A DNA stretch of 64,000 nt from Levilactobacillus brevis ATCC 14869 = DSM 20054 (lineage in GTDB: Bacteria; Bacillota; Bacilli; Lactobacillales; Lactobacillaceae), in the NCBI RefSeq assembly GCF_001433855.1, contig NZ_AZCP01000001.1:437187-501186 (forward strand), given 5' to 3'. Shown piece by piece: positions 1 through 9,590 of this stretch (positions within the stretch are counted from its first letter, which is position 1; every line of letters starts with the position of its first letter). Position numbers and translations under genes: made by a program. The notes under the pieces are model-generated. The model ran no database searches and was not told the origin of the DNA. It saw only the letters and a list, made by a program, of their open reading frames with translations.

Positions 1-128
1 TCAAAATGATTAATTACTTGATTATGCTGGACGAAGACGCACCCAATTTGGATAATGCGGTCGCCATCTGTCACACTGGTTCCGGTGGTCTCAATATCCA
101 CCACCGCATAAACCGTGTCTTTATCCAT
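1..128 (-). CDS. dinG: DinG-type helicase/exonuclease, 5' end only
   Basis: Partial gene running off the left edge; only the first 42 codons are present. They begin ATG at 128, seven bases after a GGTGAG ribosome binding site. The peptide has the ExoI motif of DnaQ-like 3'-5' exonucleases (VVDIETTGT, Asp and Glu as metal ligands) followed by DRIIQIGCV. In Firmicutes this N-terminus with no leading extension is typical of the DinG family, in which the exonuclease domain is fused to an XPD-like helicase. The helicase part is outside the window, so a stand-alone DNA polymerase III epsilon-like exonuclease remains possible. Confidence 0.7.
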   Translation of the reverse strand, partial: MDKDTVYAVVDIETTGTSVTDGDRIIQIGCVFVQHNQVINHF

Positions 129-392
129 AATATGCTCACCAATTTCTGCACAATTGCGATAATAACTGGAACTTATGATACACCACTTAGCGGGCCAACG
201 CTACGGTAAAAGCCGACCGGGCGACCGATCCATCCTCAGTCGCTTAACTGCGGCTAACAAGCCCTAAACTTTATAGAAAACGTTAATTTTTACGAGATTT
301 TAAGATTTTAACGGGCAAAACTAGCGCAACGCTACCCAGTAGAGTATGATATTCTGGTAGATAAATTCGACAAAGAAAGTGAGCGATCGACC

Positions 393-1340
393 TTGGGGAA
401 AACGGCAAGTGGCAGTAGTAATGCCAAAATCATTCTTATCGGGGATCATAGTGTGGTGTATGGTCAACCAGCCATCGCCCTCCCGCTCCCTTCAGTCACC
501 ACCCACGTCACTATGACGGCAACGGATCAAGAACAACTTCTCACGAGTCGTTATTATGACGGCCCTATCGCTCAAATGCATCAGAATTTAGCCGGCGTAG
601 CCACCCTGATTAAAACTCTGCTACGTCGTTTTGACGCGGTTAACACGCCATTTCACATGACGATTACCAGTGATCTGCCGGCAGAGCGCGGCATGGGCTC
701 TTCGGCAGCAGCGGCCGTAGCCATTACCCGAGCCATGTACGCTTTTTTTGACCGCTTTTTAAATCGTGAACAATTGTTAGCCAGTGCCGCCATTGAAGAA
801 GCCATCACGCATGGTAAACCCAGTGGTATTGACGCGGCTACTGCCAGCTCAAATGCACCAATCTGGTTCATCCCCCATCAAGAAAGCTTGCAAATTCCAT
901 TTGCTTTAACCGGCTACTTGGTGATTGCTGACAGCGGCATCAAAGGACAAACTGGCAAGGCCGTAGCAGCGGTGGCCCGGCGAAAAACCGCTTTCCCTCA
1001 AGAAACTCAAACACAGATTAACCGATTGGGTGACTTGACATATCAGGCACGCCAGGCATTAGCAACGCCTAACATTCATCAACTCGGGCAAATCTTAACC
1101 GAAGCACAGCAGCAATTACGAGCGTTAGGTGTTAGTTCACGCGAACTTGATCACCTAACGCAGGTTGCTACCGATAATGGCGCCTTAGGGGCCAAATTAA
1201 CCGGCGGCGGCATGGGCGGTTGCTTAATTGCTCTATGCTCGGACTTACCAACCACGCAACGCGTTCAACAGGCCCTCTTAGACGCTGGTGCTACGCAAAC
1301 GTGGATTGAAACTTTCAACCTTGAGGAGGCACATTCATGA
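393..1340 (+). CDS. mvk: Mevalonate kinase
   Basis: GHMP-family kinase of 315 residues that phosphorylates mevalonate with ATP, the first committed kinase step of the mevalonate route to isopentenyl diphosphate in the cytosol. The N-terminal AKIILIGDHSVVYGQPAIA segment, the glycine/serine-rich ATP loop ERGMGSSAAAAV near residue 100 and the C-terminal KLTGGGMGGC motif near residue 270 are all visible. The start is TTG at 393, placed after AAAGTGAG. First gene of a four-gene operon; its stop overlaps the next start (ATGA). A weak TATGAT box lies at 345-350. Length is normal for the family. Confidence 0.93.
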   Translation: MGKTASGSSNAKIILIGDHSVVYGQPAIALPLPSVTTHVTMTATDQEQLLTSRYYDGPIAQMHQNLAGVATLIKTLLRRFDAVNTPFHMTITSDLPAERGMGSSAAAAVAITRAMYAFFDRFLNREQLLASAAIEEAITHGKPSGIDAATASSNAPIWFIPHQESLQIPFALTGYLVIADSGIKGQTGKAVAAVARRKTAFPQETQTQINRLGDLTYQARQALATPNIHQLGQILTEAQQQLRALGVSSRELDHLTQVATDNGALGAKLTGGGMGGCLIALCSDLPTTQRVQQALLDAGATQTWIETFNLEEAHS

Positions 1341-2311
1341 CAGCGGTCACCGCACGGGCACACACCAACATTGCGCTGGTCAAATATTGGGGTAAAGCCG
1401 ATCCAAACTTGATGCTGCCCCAAACCAGTAGCTTATCACTAACCCTTGACCAATTTTACACGGATACCACCGTTGAATTTGATTCACGTTTAACCCGCGA
1501 TATGGTCCAGATCAATGACCAATTACTGGCAACTCCTGCCAGCCAAAAGGTCGTTGACTTCTTAAACATCGTGCGCGAACAAAGTGGCCAATCGGCTTTC
1601 GCACATGTAACCACCGTTAATCACGTGCCGACTGCAGCAGGTTTGGCCTCTTCGGCCTCGGCTTTTGCGGCTCTGGCTGGAGCAGCTAGTCGTGCTGCCG
1701 GGTTAGAGCTCACGCCAAGGGCGTTATCACGATTGGCTCGACGCGGCTCTGGTTCTGCCACGCGCTCCATTTACGGTGGTTTTGTTGAATGGCAAGCCGG
1801 TAGCGATGATCGCACCTCTCTGGCCATTCCCTTGCAGGAAACGGTTGACTGGCCAATCGCTGTTGTGGCCCTCGTATTGGATCCCCATCACAAGCGAATT
1901 AGCTCACGTCAAGGAATGCAATCCAGTGTCACCACATCTCCCTACTACCCAGCGTGGAAGACCGTTGTTGCTCAGGATTTAGCCACCATCAAACCAGCTA
2001 TATTACATCAAGACTTCTCAACAATGGGCGAAGTTTTGGAAAGTAACGCCATGCGAATGCATGCGTTAACATTAAGTGCGCAGCCCCCTTACAGTTACTT
2101 CAATGGAGACACGTTAAGGGCCATGGACACGGTCCGAGTCTTACGGCAAGCGGGACAAGAATGTTACTATACCTTAGACGCTGGCCCTAACCTGAAAGTC
2201 TTTTGCCAGACGCCGGACCTGCCCGCCATCACGCAGAAATTTGCCGAACAATTCGGTACTGAACACGTGATCGTTGCTCATCCCGGACAAGGGTTACGCT
2301 TTCTTTCATAA
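1337..2311 (+). CDS. mvaD: Diphosphomevalonate decarboxylase
   Basis: Protein of 324 residues that converts mevalonate diphosphate to isopentenyl diphosphate with ATP hydrolysis and loss of CO2. Seen: the N-terminal TARAHTNIALVKYWGK signature of the family and the GHMP loop GLASSASAFAAL near residue 100. The GAGGAGG ribosome binding site lies inside the end of mvk and the start overlaps that stop by four bases, so the two are probably translationally coupled. The short ORFs in other frames here are shadows. Confidence 0.93.
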   Translation: MTAVTARAHTNIALVKYWGKADPNLMLPQTSSLSLTLDQFYTDTTVEFDSRLTRDMVQINDQLLATPASQKVVDFLNIVREQSGQSAFAHVTTVNHVPTAAGLASSASAFAALAGAASRAAGLELTPRALSRLARRGSGSATRSIYGGFVEWQAGSDDRTSLAIPLQETVDWPIAVVALVLDPHHKRISSRQGMQSSVTTSPYYPAWKTVVAQDLATIKPAILHQDFSTMGEVLESNAMRMHALTLSAQPPYSYFNGDTLRAMDTVRVLRQAGQECYYTLDAGPNLKVFCQTPDLPAITQKFAEQFGTEHVIVAHPGQGLRFLS

Positions 2312-2365
2312 ATAAAGGCATTATTTAATAGTCATAATAGTTGTTACAAGAAGGGACCTGATTAT

Positions 2366-3439
2366 TTGATTTCCGCGCAAGCACCCGGAAAATTATACAT
2401 TGCTGGTGAGTACGCTGTGGTTGAACCGGGATATCCGGCCATCATTGTCGCACTTAATCAATTTGTGACCGTTACAATCGAGGCTAGTCGAGACTACGGT
2501 CGCATTGCATCGAAACAATACCAAGAAAATTCGCTCTATTGGCAACGGCAAGGAACGGAACTGGTTTTTGATAATCGCGATAACCCGTTCCACTACATTC
2601 TGTCGGCCATTCATCTGACTGAGCAGTACGCCCAAACACTGGGCAAGCCTCTCAGCATTTATCACTTGAATGTTAATAGCGAGTTAGATAGTGCTGACGG
2701 TAAGAAATACGGCTTAGGTTCCTCAGCCGCCGTCACCGTGGCAACCGTCAAGGCCCTGTGCCAATTCTACGACATCCCTATGAGTCAGGATCGTTTATTC
2801 AAGCTAGCGGCTATCGCTCACTTAGACGTCCAAGGTAACGGCTCGCTTGGAGATATTGCTGCTTCCGTATATGGCGGTTGGATTGCCTACCAAGCATTTG
2901 ATCGCGATTGGTTGGCTTCGGCGCGGCGGGAACTTTCTTTAGAACAATTGCTAGACACTCAATGGCCCGGGTTACAAATCGAATTGCTCACGCCACCTGA
3001 ACCCCTACGACTAATGATTGGTTGGACCGGAACACCGGCGTCCACCTCCCATCTCGTTGATAAAATCGCGCTGTTCAAGGCAACGCGTCGCAAAGACTAT
3101 CACACATTTCTTCGGGAGAGTCGTGAGTGCCTACAACGCATGATCGATGGTTTCCATCATCAAGACCTCAACGCAATTCAAACCGAAATTGCGGTCAATC
3201 GGCAATTACTGAATCATTTAGCTCACCTGAGCCATGTAACCATTGAAACAACTTTGTTAAAGACCATGTGTGACATTGCTGAGCATGTCGGTGGTGCGGC
3301 CAAGTCTTCTGGTGCCGGTGGTGGTGACTGCGGGATTGTCATTATTAACGCCGCTAAGGATTTGGCTCACCTGTTAACTGAATGGGAAGCTCGCGGAATT
3401 GAACCACTAAAACTTAACGTCCATCACGTTATCGAATAA
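2366..3439 (+). CDS. mvaK2: Phosphomevalonate kinase
   Basis: GHMP kinase of 357 residues, the middle kinase of the mevalonate pathway (phosphomevalonate to diphosphomevalonate). The N-terminus [20 protein letters not shown] is diagnostic for the bacterial enzyme; the ATP loop [11 protein letters not shown] lies near residue 117 and the closing [12 protein letters not shown] motif near residue 312. The start is TTG at 2366 after AAGAAGGG. It follows mvaD by 54 bp and precedes fni by 13 bp, so it belongs to the same operon although its reaction precedes that of mvaD. Confidence 0.92.
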   Translation: MISAQAPGKLYIAGEYAVVEPGYPAIIVALNQFVTVTIEASRDYGRIASKQYQENSLYWQRQGTELVFDNRDNPFHYILSAIHLTEQYAQTLGKPLSIYHLNVNSELDSADGKKYGLGSSAAVTVATVKALCQFYDIPMSQDRLFKLAAIAHLDVQGNGSLGDIAASVYGGWIAYQAFDRDWLASARRELSLEQLLDTQWPGLQIELLTPPEPLRLMIGWTGTPASTSHLVDKIALFKATRRKDYHTFLRESRECLQRMIDGFHHQDLNAIQTEIAVNRQLLNHLAHLSHVTIETTLLKTMCDIAEHVGGAAKSSGAGGGDCGIVIINAAKDLAHLLTEWEARGIEPLKLNVHHVIE

Positions 3440-3452
3440 GGAGATTATCCCT

Positions 3453-4490
3453 ATGGACCTATCACGTCATGCCCATCGCAAAGATGAACATCTATCCTTA
3501 GCAGAAAAGTTTTACACGCCAACGGCCGCTAGTCAATTTGACCAATTACGGTTTATTCACCAGAGCTTGCCTGAAATCAGCCTCACTGACGTTGATTTTT
3601 CCACTCAGCTTGGCCCGTTATCTCTAAAGGTACCACTCATGATTGAGGCCATGACGGGCGGTAGCCCACGAACGGGCGTTGTTAACGCCCAATTGGGACG
3701 AATTGCTGCAGCGACTGGCATGGCGGTCGCTAGTGGTTCACAGAGCATCGCCCTTAAAGATGAACAGGCCATTCCAACCTTTACTTCCCTGCGTGAAAAC
3801 AACCCCGACGGCCTGGTTTTTGCGAACATTGGCGCTGGTCACGATGTACGGGCAGCCAAACGCGCTGTCCAGATGCTGGCGGCTAATGCTCTGGAAATCC
3901 ACGTCAATACGGCGCAAGAGTTGGTCATGCCTGAGGGCGATCGCGACTTTCACTGGCTGGATAATATTGGAAACATCGTTGCGGCACTAGACGTTCCCGT
4001 TATTGTAAAGGAAGTTGGGTTCGGCATGGCGCAAGAGACTCTCCAAAAACTCCAACACATTGGCGTCAAACTAGTCGACCTGGGTGGCCGGGGCGGGACT
4101 AACTTCGTTGATATCGAAAATTTCCGCCGTCATCAAAAAGAACTCAACTACCTTGATACCTGGGGACAGTCGACGGTCGAATCTTTACTTGAAGCTCGCC
4201 AACAACCTGACTTACAGGTCATTGCTACCGGCGGCGTTCGTCAACCCCTGGATGCTGCCAAGGCGTTGGCTTTGGGGGCACGGGTTGTCGGCAGTGCTGG
4301 CCAGATTCTACACAGTCTAATCAAGACCGATGAGGCCACCACCACGGCTATGCTGTTAGACTGGCAAGTCGGTTTGCAAACGATCATGACCTTACTGGGC
4401 ACTACCGACTTAACGCAGCTTCGGCAACAACGACTCCTGTTGTCACCAGAACTAATCAACTACTGCCAACAGCGTCAATTAACTTATTAA
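3453..4490 (+). CDS. fni: Type 2 isopentenyl-diphosphate isomerase (FMN)
   Basis: TIM-barrel flavoprotein of 345 residues that interconverts isopentenyl and dimethylallyl diphosphates using reduced FMN. The sequence shows [17 protein letters not shown] at the start (substrate-binding Arg/Lys), MIEAMTGG near residue 67, and the glycine-rich phosphate-binding stretches [10 protein letters not shown] and ATGGVR. Strong AAGGAGAT ribosome binding site. It is the last gene of the operon and is followed at once by an intrinsic terminator. With the three upstream kinases/decarboxylase it completes the lower mevalonate pathway, so prenyl precursors for undecaprenol and quinones come from here. Confidence 0.94.
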   Translation: MDLSRHAHRKDEHLSLAEKFYTPTAASQFDQLRFIHQSLPEISLTDVDFSTQLGPLSLKVPLMIEAMTGGSPRTGVVNAQLGRIAAATGMAVASGSQSIALKDEQAIPTFTSLRENNPDGLVFANIGAGHDVRAAKRAVQMLAANALEIHVNTAQELVMPEGDRDFHWLDNIGNIVAALDVPVIVKEVGFGMAQETLQKLQHIGVKLVDLGGRGGTNFVDIENFRRHQKELNYLDTWGQSTVESLLEARQQPDLQVIATGGVRQPLDAAKALALGARVVGSAGQILHSLIKTDEATTTAMLLDWQVGLQTIMTLLGTTDLTQLRQQRLLLSPELINYCQQRQLTY

Positions 4491-4495
4491 ACAAA

Positions 4496-4530
4496 AGGCG
4501 TGTTCCCCAAGACCTGGGAGCACGCTTTTA
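4496..4530 (+). terminator. Intrinsic terminator of the mevalonate operon
   Basis: GCGTG-T-TCCC pairs with GGGA-G-CACGC across a short loop, followed by TTTTATT. It sits six bases after the fni stop and before the convergent methyltransferase gene. Confidence 0.75.
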
Positions 4531-4540
4531 TTGATTTCAT

Positions 4541-5902
4541 TTAATGATCGTAGACGGTGAATCGTAGCCCTTTAGGGAAAAAGTTTTTAACGGTATTACC
4601 GACAACTTTGCCAAAGCCAACTGGTTGACCCGCACAAACTAGCAAATACCAACCTTTCTCCGGTGCCGTGGTTAAAGTAAAGGTGTCACCATGGACCCAT
4701 GCTCGCCACTGATCCGCCGTAATGGTTAGTGAACGACTAACGACTTGCGGATCACTCGCTAAGGCCAAAGCGTAAGCCGGCTCAAATCGATTCTTCTTGA
4801 AGACACCCAGATGCAAGCCCGGACGGAAAACATGAGCGTGTTTCAAATCCGGCAGTGTTACTGGTAAAGCAAAGAGTTGATCTTTGACTGTCACTAAGTT
4901 GGTAAACGTCGCTTGACCGAGAACCTGACCAGCGAAGTCTTGCCATAACTTTTGTTGGTCCCGCGTCAATGTTTGACCCAAGGTAGCCGACCCGCGAAGC
5001 TCATGGGCGTCACCGGTGTCACGCTCTAGTTTTGCCACAAAATGCCCCTCACCTTGCATGAGATGGGGGAACAACCGGGCGGCCTTAGCGAGTTCGGGAT
5101 TGCCATCAGCCCATTCTGGTCGCGCATCAACCACGCAACCGACCTTTTGGATCGGTACCAAGTGAAATTCAGGGAAGTTTTGGAGTACCCACGCCATCAT
5201 TTGCTCATCTTCTTCGGGCGCAAAAGTACAGGTGGAATAGATCAATTGTCCACCGGGCTTAACCATCTTCAACGCTTCTGTCAAAATATCACGTTGACGT
5301 GCGGCACAGTCATTCACATAATCTAATGACCAATACGTCATGGCCGCTGGATCTTTTCGAAACATGCCCTCACCAGAACAAGGTGCATCAACTAGTACCT
5401 TATCAAAATAATCCGGGAATACCGGACTCAGTTGTTCCGGCGCATCATTAAAGATGACTGCATTGGGCACACCAAACCGTTCAACATTTTCGGCCAATAC
5501 CTTAACCCGTTTGCGATTAATTTCATTCGTGACGAGCAATCCGGTTCCTTGCAGATAGCTGGCTAAATGCGTCGTTTTTCCGCCAGGCGCCGCGCATAAG
5601 TCTAGCACCCGTTCACCAACTTTAGGTGCCGCCGTTGCGCCTACAAACATGGCACTTGGTTCCTGACTGTAGACTGCCCCGCTTTGATGCATCAGACTAC
5701 GGCCACTTACTGAACCAAAATGACCTAAGGGCTCATAAGCAACCGTTGGTGTCTCTGTCAATGTCGTTGGTAAGTCATGGTGAGTTGGATTGACGCGATA
5801 GCCACTTAGACTGGGAGTGTCAAAGCTTGCTAAAAATGCGGCAGCCTCCGTTCCCAGTAGGCGTTGATATTTCGTAACAAAGTCATCAGGTAAATTCACC
5901 AT
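4541..5902 (-). CDS. rRNA (cytosine-C5) methyltransferase, NOL1/NOP2/Sun (RsmF-like)
   Basis: Protein of 453 residues that methylates cytosine C5 in rRNA with S-adenosylmethionine. Visible motifs: LCAAPGGKTTHLASYL (AdoMet motif I) near residue 104, VLVDAPCSGEGMFRKDP (motif IV with the PC cysteine) near residue 190, and STCTFAPEEDE (motif VI with the TC nucleophile cysteine). The C-terminal part after about residue 310 matches the RsmF/YebU PUA-like extension in size. GGAGGAATA precedes the ATG. Monocistronic, convergent with fni. The exact rRNA position modified cannot be read from the sequence. Confidence 0.88.
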   Translation of the reverse strand: MVNLPDDFVTKYQRLLGTEAAAFLASFDTPSLSGYRVNPTHHDLPTTLTETPTVAYEPLGHFGSVSGRSLMHQSGAVYSQEPSAMFVGATAAPKVGERVLDLCAAPGGKTTHLASYLQGTGLLVTNEINRKRVKVLAENVERFGVPNAVIFNDAPEQLSPVFPDYFDKVLVDAPCSGEGMFRKDPAAMTYWSLDYVNDCAARQRDILTEALKMVKPGGQLIYSTCTFAPEEDEQMMAWVLQNFPEFHLVPIQKVGCVVDARPEWADGNPELAKAARLFPHLMQGEGHFVAKLERDTGDAHELRGSATLGQTLTRDQQKLWQDFAGQVLGQATFTNLVTVKDQLFALPVTLPDLKHAHVFRPGLHLGVFKKNRFEPAYALALASDPQVVSRSLTITADQWRAWVHGDTFTLTTAPEKGWYLLVCAGQPVGFGKVVGNTVKNFFPKGLRFTVYDH

Positions 5903-6108
5903 TATTCCTCCATCTTGTTAGATACAATTATATACTTGCAATATGCATAATCCCATAAAACGTGTTTTTCTCTTTGCCTATTATACCCGTTTCTTAAAGC
6001 CGACACTAGCCCAAAATGGTAGTAACTTTTCAATACTTGTGGTACATTTAAAAGGCTAGTTTACATTTGATTCGACTTAAATACACTAAGAACTGTGAGG
6101 TGTTCTCT

Positions 6109-6921
6109 TTGGAACGAAAACTAATTGCGATTGATTTGGATGGCACCACATTAAACGCTGCTGCTGAGATTGCTCCCCGCACCAAAGCTGTTTTGAAAGA
6201 AGCCCGGGCGGCCGGACATATCGTCAGTATCGTCACGGGACGGCCAAATCGGATTTCCGCCAACATCTATGATGAACTGGGGCTAGACAGTCCCATGATC
6301 AATTTTAATGGCAGTTTGGGATACCTACCCCATCAGGATTGGGCCGATGAATACCAGTATACTTTCAACAAAGAAGTGGCCTTTGATCTCTTAACCCACC
6401 GTGAAGAACTGGGCATTAACATGATTGCTGCTGAAGGTAAAAACCTCTTTTTAGCTGTCCGCGATCAGCCGGTCGAAGTTGGCTTTTTCCCTTCCGTCTT
6501 GCAAGCTAACCAAATTCTTAACCAAAAGACCCTTCAGGAAAACCCAACTAGTTTGACGGTTGCCGTTGACCGTAGCCATCAAGAACACCTATTGAGTTAT
6601 TTGCAGCACAACTTTGCCGACGAAATCGATGCAGCGCCGTGGGGTGGCCCTAACTCCGTGGTTGAACTCGGGGTAAAGGGGGTTCAAAAAGCAACCGGCG
6701 TTGAGTTTCTGGCAAACCATTACCACATTGCGCGTAAGGACATCATTGCTTTCGGGGATGAACATAACGATACTGCGATGATTGATTATGCCGGTTGGGG
6801 AGTTGCGATGCAAAATGCGACCCCTGCCATCAAGGCACTGGCTAATGACATTACGCCTTTGGACAATGATCATGACGGTTTGGCAACTTACCTACAGGAT
6901 TATCTAAAATTAGCCGAATAA
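6109..6921 (+). CDS. Cof-type HAD-IIB family phosphatase
   Basis: Haloacid dehalogenase superfamily sugar-phosphate-type phosphatase of 270 residues. Motif I IDLDGTTLN carries the Asp nucleophile at the N-terminus, motif II is SIVTGRP, and the closing FGDEHNDTAMI motif supplies the Mg-binding acids. I place the start at TTG 6109, six to seven bases after GTGAGGTG; the open frame extends 14 codons upstream to 6067 but has no ribosome binding site there. Substrate unknown. Convergent with the M20 peptidase gene across a shared terminator. Confidence 0.85.
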   Translation: MERKLIAIDLDGTTLNAAAEIAPRTKAVLKEARAAGHIVSIVTGRPNRISANIYDELGLDSPMINFNGSLGYLPHQDWADEYQYTFNKEVAFDLLTHREELGINMIAAEGKNLFLAVRDQPVEVGFFPSVLQANQILNQKTLQENPTSLTVAVDRSHQEHLLSYLQHNFADEIDAAPWGGPNSVVELGVKGVQKATGVEFLANHYHIARKDIIAFGDEHNDTAMIDYAGWGVAMQNATPAIKALANDITPLDNDHDGLATYLQDYLKLAE

Positions 6922-6972
6922 AAGGACGTCGACAGTTTCCCACTATCTGGAAAACAGTCAGCGTCCTTTTAA
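6921..6972. terminator. Bidirectional terminator
   Basis: AAAGGACG and CGTCCTTT arms flank a second inner stem (GTTTCC/GGAAAAC), with A and T runs on both sides, between the converging phosphatase and peptidase genes. Confidence 0.75.
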
Positions 6973-6977
6973 TCCAT

Positions 6978-8138
6978 CTAGGAGCGTGTTGCTTGTTGCA
7001 AGTAATCAATAAACAATTGCTGATACAGTTGCGTGAAATCTAAAAACATTTGCTTATTAACATATTCATCAACCTGATGAGCGGTATCGCTCCCGGGACC
7101 AAAAATAATAAATGGAAATTCGTGGCCCTTTTGTTTCAACAAGTTAGAGGCATCTGTAACAGCTGGTAAGGCTAATTTGGGAATAGCCGTCCCGGCATAG
7201 TCAGCCCCAATTTTAACAGCTAACTGGCTCAATAACGTCTCCTTGGGTTCTTCCACTGGCCACTGAGACATATACACATCCGTGGATACTTGAGCCCCTT
7301 GCTGATTTTGCTGATCGACCAATTCTTTAAGTGTGGCGACAACCTGATCATTATTAAATTCGGGAATTGTCCGCACATTCATTTCTGCCGTGGCCATCTC
7401 TGGAATTGAATTAACTTGATTTCCGCCTTGGAAAACCGTTGTATTAAAGGCTAAATCACCAAGCAGCTCATTATGGCGATCGCTATTCCGAAAGACCTGG
7501 TTCGCTTGATTCAAAATCACTAGCAAGGGGTCAATAGCGTTAACGCCCATTTCCGGCATTGAACTATGTGCCGCCTTGCCTTGAGAGGTTAATCGAATGT
7601 CCATTGACCCCTTGTGTGCGTAAAAGACGCGATAGCCGGATGGTTCACCAATCAGCAAAGCATCTACATCATCCATGGCACCTTGTTCTAGAAATGCCTG
7701 TGATCCCGTTTCGCCAACTTCTTCTGCAATAGTCGCCATCAGTCTAATTCGACCCGTCTTGGGCTGCCCCGCTGCTTGCAACTCAATCATCGCGATAACT
7801 AAGGCCGCTAATCCAGACTTCATATCACTGGCACCGCGACCATACAAGTTGCCGGATCGTTCTCTGAGCTTAAAAGGATCACTCTGCCATTGTGTGACAT
7901 CGCCAGGAGATACCACATCCATGTGCCCAGAAATACCTAAAACGGGTGTGCCATGGCCAATCTCTGCGATCAGATTAGCTCGTCCAGAACTGACCGGCAC
8001 AATTCTCGCATCAATATCATGATCCGTCAGTACCCGCTTAAGGTACTGCGCCACCAATTCCTCATGGTCATTCACTGATTGAATGGCGATCAAATCTGCC
8101 AACAGTTGAACTTTCTGTTCATCTGTAAAAACTGTCAT
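6978..8138 (-). CDS. M20 family metallopeptidase, ArgE/DapE type
   Basis: Zinc amidohydrolase of 386 residues of the ArgE/DapE/ACY1 group. Seen: GISGHMDVVSPGD (metal His and Asp), GRGASDMKSGLAAL (bridging Asp), TIAEEVGETGS (catalytic Glu pair) and the C-terminal FGPGSDTAHQVDEYV with the last metal His. Lactobacillus members are often called succinyl-diaminopimelate desuccinylase, but specificity (diaminopimelate, ornithine or dipeptide) cannot be decided here. ATG at 8138 is preferred over GTG 8141 because it is eight bases from AGGAGG. Confidence 0.85.
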   Translation of the reverse strand: MTVFTDEQKVQLLADLIAIQSVNDHEELVAQYLKRVLTDHDIDARIVPVSSGRANLIAEIGHGTPVLGISGHMDVVSPGDVTQWQSDPFKLRERSGNLYGRGASDMKSGLAALVIAMIELQAAGQPKTGRIRLMATIAEEVGETGSQAFLEQGAMDDVDALLIGEPSGYRVFYAHKGSMDIRLTSQGKAAHSSMPEMGVNAIDPLLVILNQANQVFRNSDRHNELLGDLAFNTTVFQGGNQVNSIPEMATAEMNVRTIPEFNNDQVVATLKELVDQQNQQGAQVSTDVYMSQWPVEEPKETLLSQLAVKIGADYAGTAIPKLALPAVTDASNLLKQKGHEFPFIIFGPGSDTAHQVDEYVNKQMFLDFTQLYQQLFIDYLQQATRS

Positions 8139-8235
8139 CACACTGATTCCTCCTTTTTACAAAAAAAGTATACCGCAACTATCATGCAAAATCAGCTATT
8201 TTGTTATGATAAATCATTACTAACGGAGTGATTAC

Positions 8236-8700
8236 GTGATAACCGTACAAGACTACTATGAACCAACTCAACCAACGTTACTCTTTTCCCTACATCCGGA
8301 ACCCGCACAAGCGATCGAAGCCGGCACTAAACGTATCGAGTATCGGCGTCGTTTTTACCATCAAGAGCCATTTCAGGCGTTCGTTCATGTAACCGGTACT
8401 CACGGCGGTATTGGCCTATTTCTTCAAATTAGCCAGCCGCTAGTGGCAGCTCCCAACCGTTTACTAGCCAATCTGACCGCTACTGATGCTACCGCCATTC
8501 GCAACTATCTCGGCAATGTTTCCCAGGCTGTTGCACTGCCGATCCGGACTGTGATTGCCATTCCACGACTTACACTCGCTGACTTGCGTCAAGTGGATCC
8601 CCAGTTTACAGCCCCACGTGCATACCGGTTTCTCGATAAACCGGCGCAACACCCCTTGCGCCAATTTCTCTTACAACAACCAGGTATCAAAAAACCATGA
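8236..8700 (+). CDS. ASCH/PUA-like domain protein
   Basis: Small cytosolic protein of 154 residues. The stretch TLLFSLHPEPAQAIEAGTKRIEYRRRF near the N-terminus resembles the opening strand-helix of ASCH-domain proteins (a PUA-like RNA-binding fold), in which a Lys/Glu-rich helix follows SxxPxxAxxIxxGxKxxE. The start is GTG at 8236 after AACGGAGTG. It stands alone between divergent M20 peptidase and convergent aldo/keto reductase genes. The fold call is by eye; function unknown. Confidence 0.55.
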   Translation: MITVQDYYEPTQPTLLFSLHPEPAQAIEAGTKRIEYRRRFYHQEPFQAFVHVTGTHGGIGLFLQISQPLVAAPNRLLANLTATDATAIRNYLGNVSQAVALPIRTVIAIPRLTLADLRQVDPQFTAPRAYRFLDKPAQHPLRQFLLQQPGIKKP

Positions 8701-8722
8701 TCTCAAACGATCATGGTTTTTG
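8689..8722. terminator. Bidirectional terminator
   Basis: AAAACCATGATC pairs with GATCATGGTTTT around a six-base loop. The left arm overlaps the end of the ASCH-like gene, and the structure also serves the converging aldo/keto reductase pair. Confidence 0.8.
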
Positions 8723-8724
8723 CA

Positions 8725-9588
8725 CTAATCATTAGCGTGCACGTCAAAGGCCCGTAATAACATATCCGCAACACCTGGTGCATCAGGATCATGTTGCCCA
8801 TGCCCTTGATCTAACGCAGCTAATTGCGCCATTTCAGTTGGTGTTAAGTCAAAATCAAAAATATCTAAATTACTCTTAATTCGCGCTTCATGCACTGACT
8901 TAGGAAAGACAATAATCCCTAATTGATTTTCATACCGCAGAATCACTTGCCCAGCGTCTTTGCCGTACTTGACTGCTAGTTGTTGGATGACGGGTTCATT
9001 TAGGAGAGACTGATTTCCTTGTCCTAATGGCGCCCATGCCTCAAGCTTCACATCATGCGGTGCCAACAACTGACGCAATTCGGTCTGTTGAAAGTACGGG
9101 TTGAATTCAACCTGATTAACAGCGGGAATCGTGGTGAACTCTGGAACAAACTGTTGCCACAACTTAGGTGTCATATTTGACACCCCAATTGAGCGAATCT
9201 TTCCCGCCTTTTGAGCCGTTTCCATGGCCCGCCAAGCACCAGGAACATCACCATATGGTTGGTGAATTAAATATAAATCAAGGTAATCTAACCCCAATTT
9301 TTGGAGCGATACGTCAATTGCACGTTGGGCTGGTTCGAACCCAAAATCCTGTAACCACAGTTTACTAGTTACCCAAATCTCATCACGTGGAATGCCACTG
9401 TCCCGTACCGCCTGTCCAACCTCAGCTTCATTGAAATAAGCAACGGCTGTGTCTAAATGGCGATAGCCCGCTGCCAAAGCCGCTTTAACGGCTTGATACG
9501 TTGAGCCGTCGTTGGGAATTTGAAAAGTACCGAAACCAACTGCTGGAATTTGGTTCCCATCGTTTAATTGAATCGTTGGTGTTGTCAT
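8725..9588 (-). CDS. Aldo/keto reductase (diketo-gulonate reductase type)
   Basis: NADPH-dependent aldo/keto reductase of 287 residues. The family pattern is complete: GFGTFQIPND, the GYRHLDTAVAYFNEAEVG stretch with catalytic Asp and Tyr, the LYLIHQPYGDV segment with active-site His, and the C-terminal FPKSVHEARIKSN cofactor motif. It lies three bases after an upstream paralog (9591-10466), to which it is clearly related, so the pair is a tandem duplication read as one unit. Physiological substrate unknown. Confidence 0.88.
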   Translation of the reverse strand: MTTPTIQLNDGNQIPAVGFGTFQIPNDGSTYQAVKAALAAGYRHLDTAVAYFNEAEVGQAVRDSGIPRDEIWVTSKLWLQDFGFEPAQRAIDVSLQKLGLDYLDLYLIHQPYGDVPGAWRAMETAQKAGKIRSIGVSNMTPKLWQQFVPEFTTIPAVNQVEFNPYFQQTELRQLLAPHDVKLEAWAPLGQGNQSLLNEPVIQQLAVKYGKDAGQVILRYENQLGIIVFPKSVHEARIKSNLDIFDFDLTPTEMAQLAALDQGHGQHDPDAPGVADMLLRAFDVHAND

Positions 9589-9590
9589 TG

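Noticed and set aside
6-209. 67-codon plus-strand frame at the left edge
   Set aside because: The opposite strand carries a clear exonuclease motif and ribosome binding site; the plus frame is its shadow.
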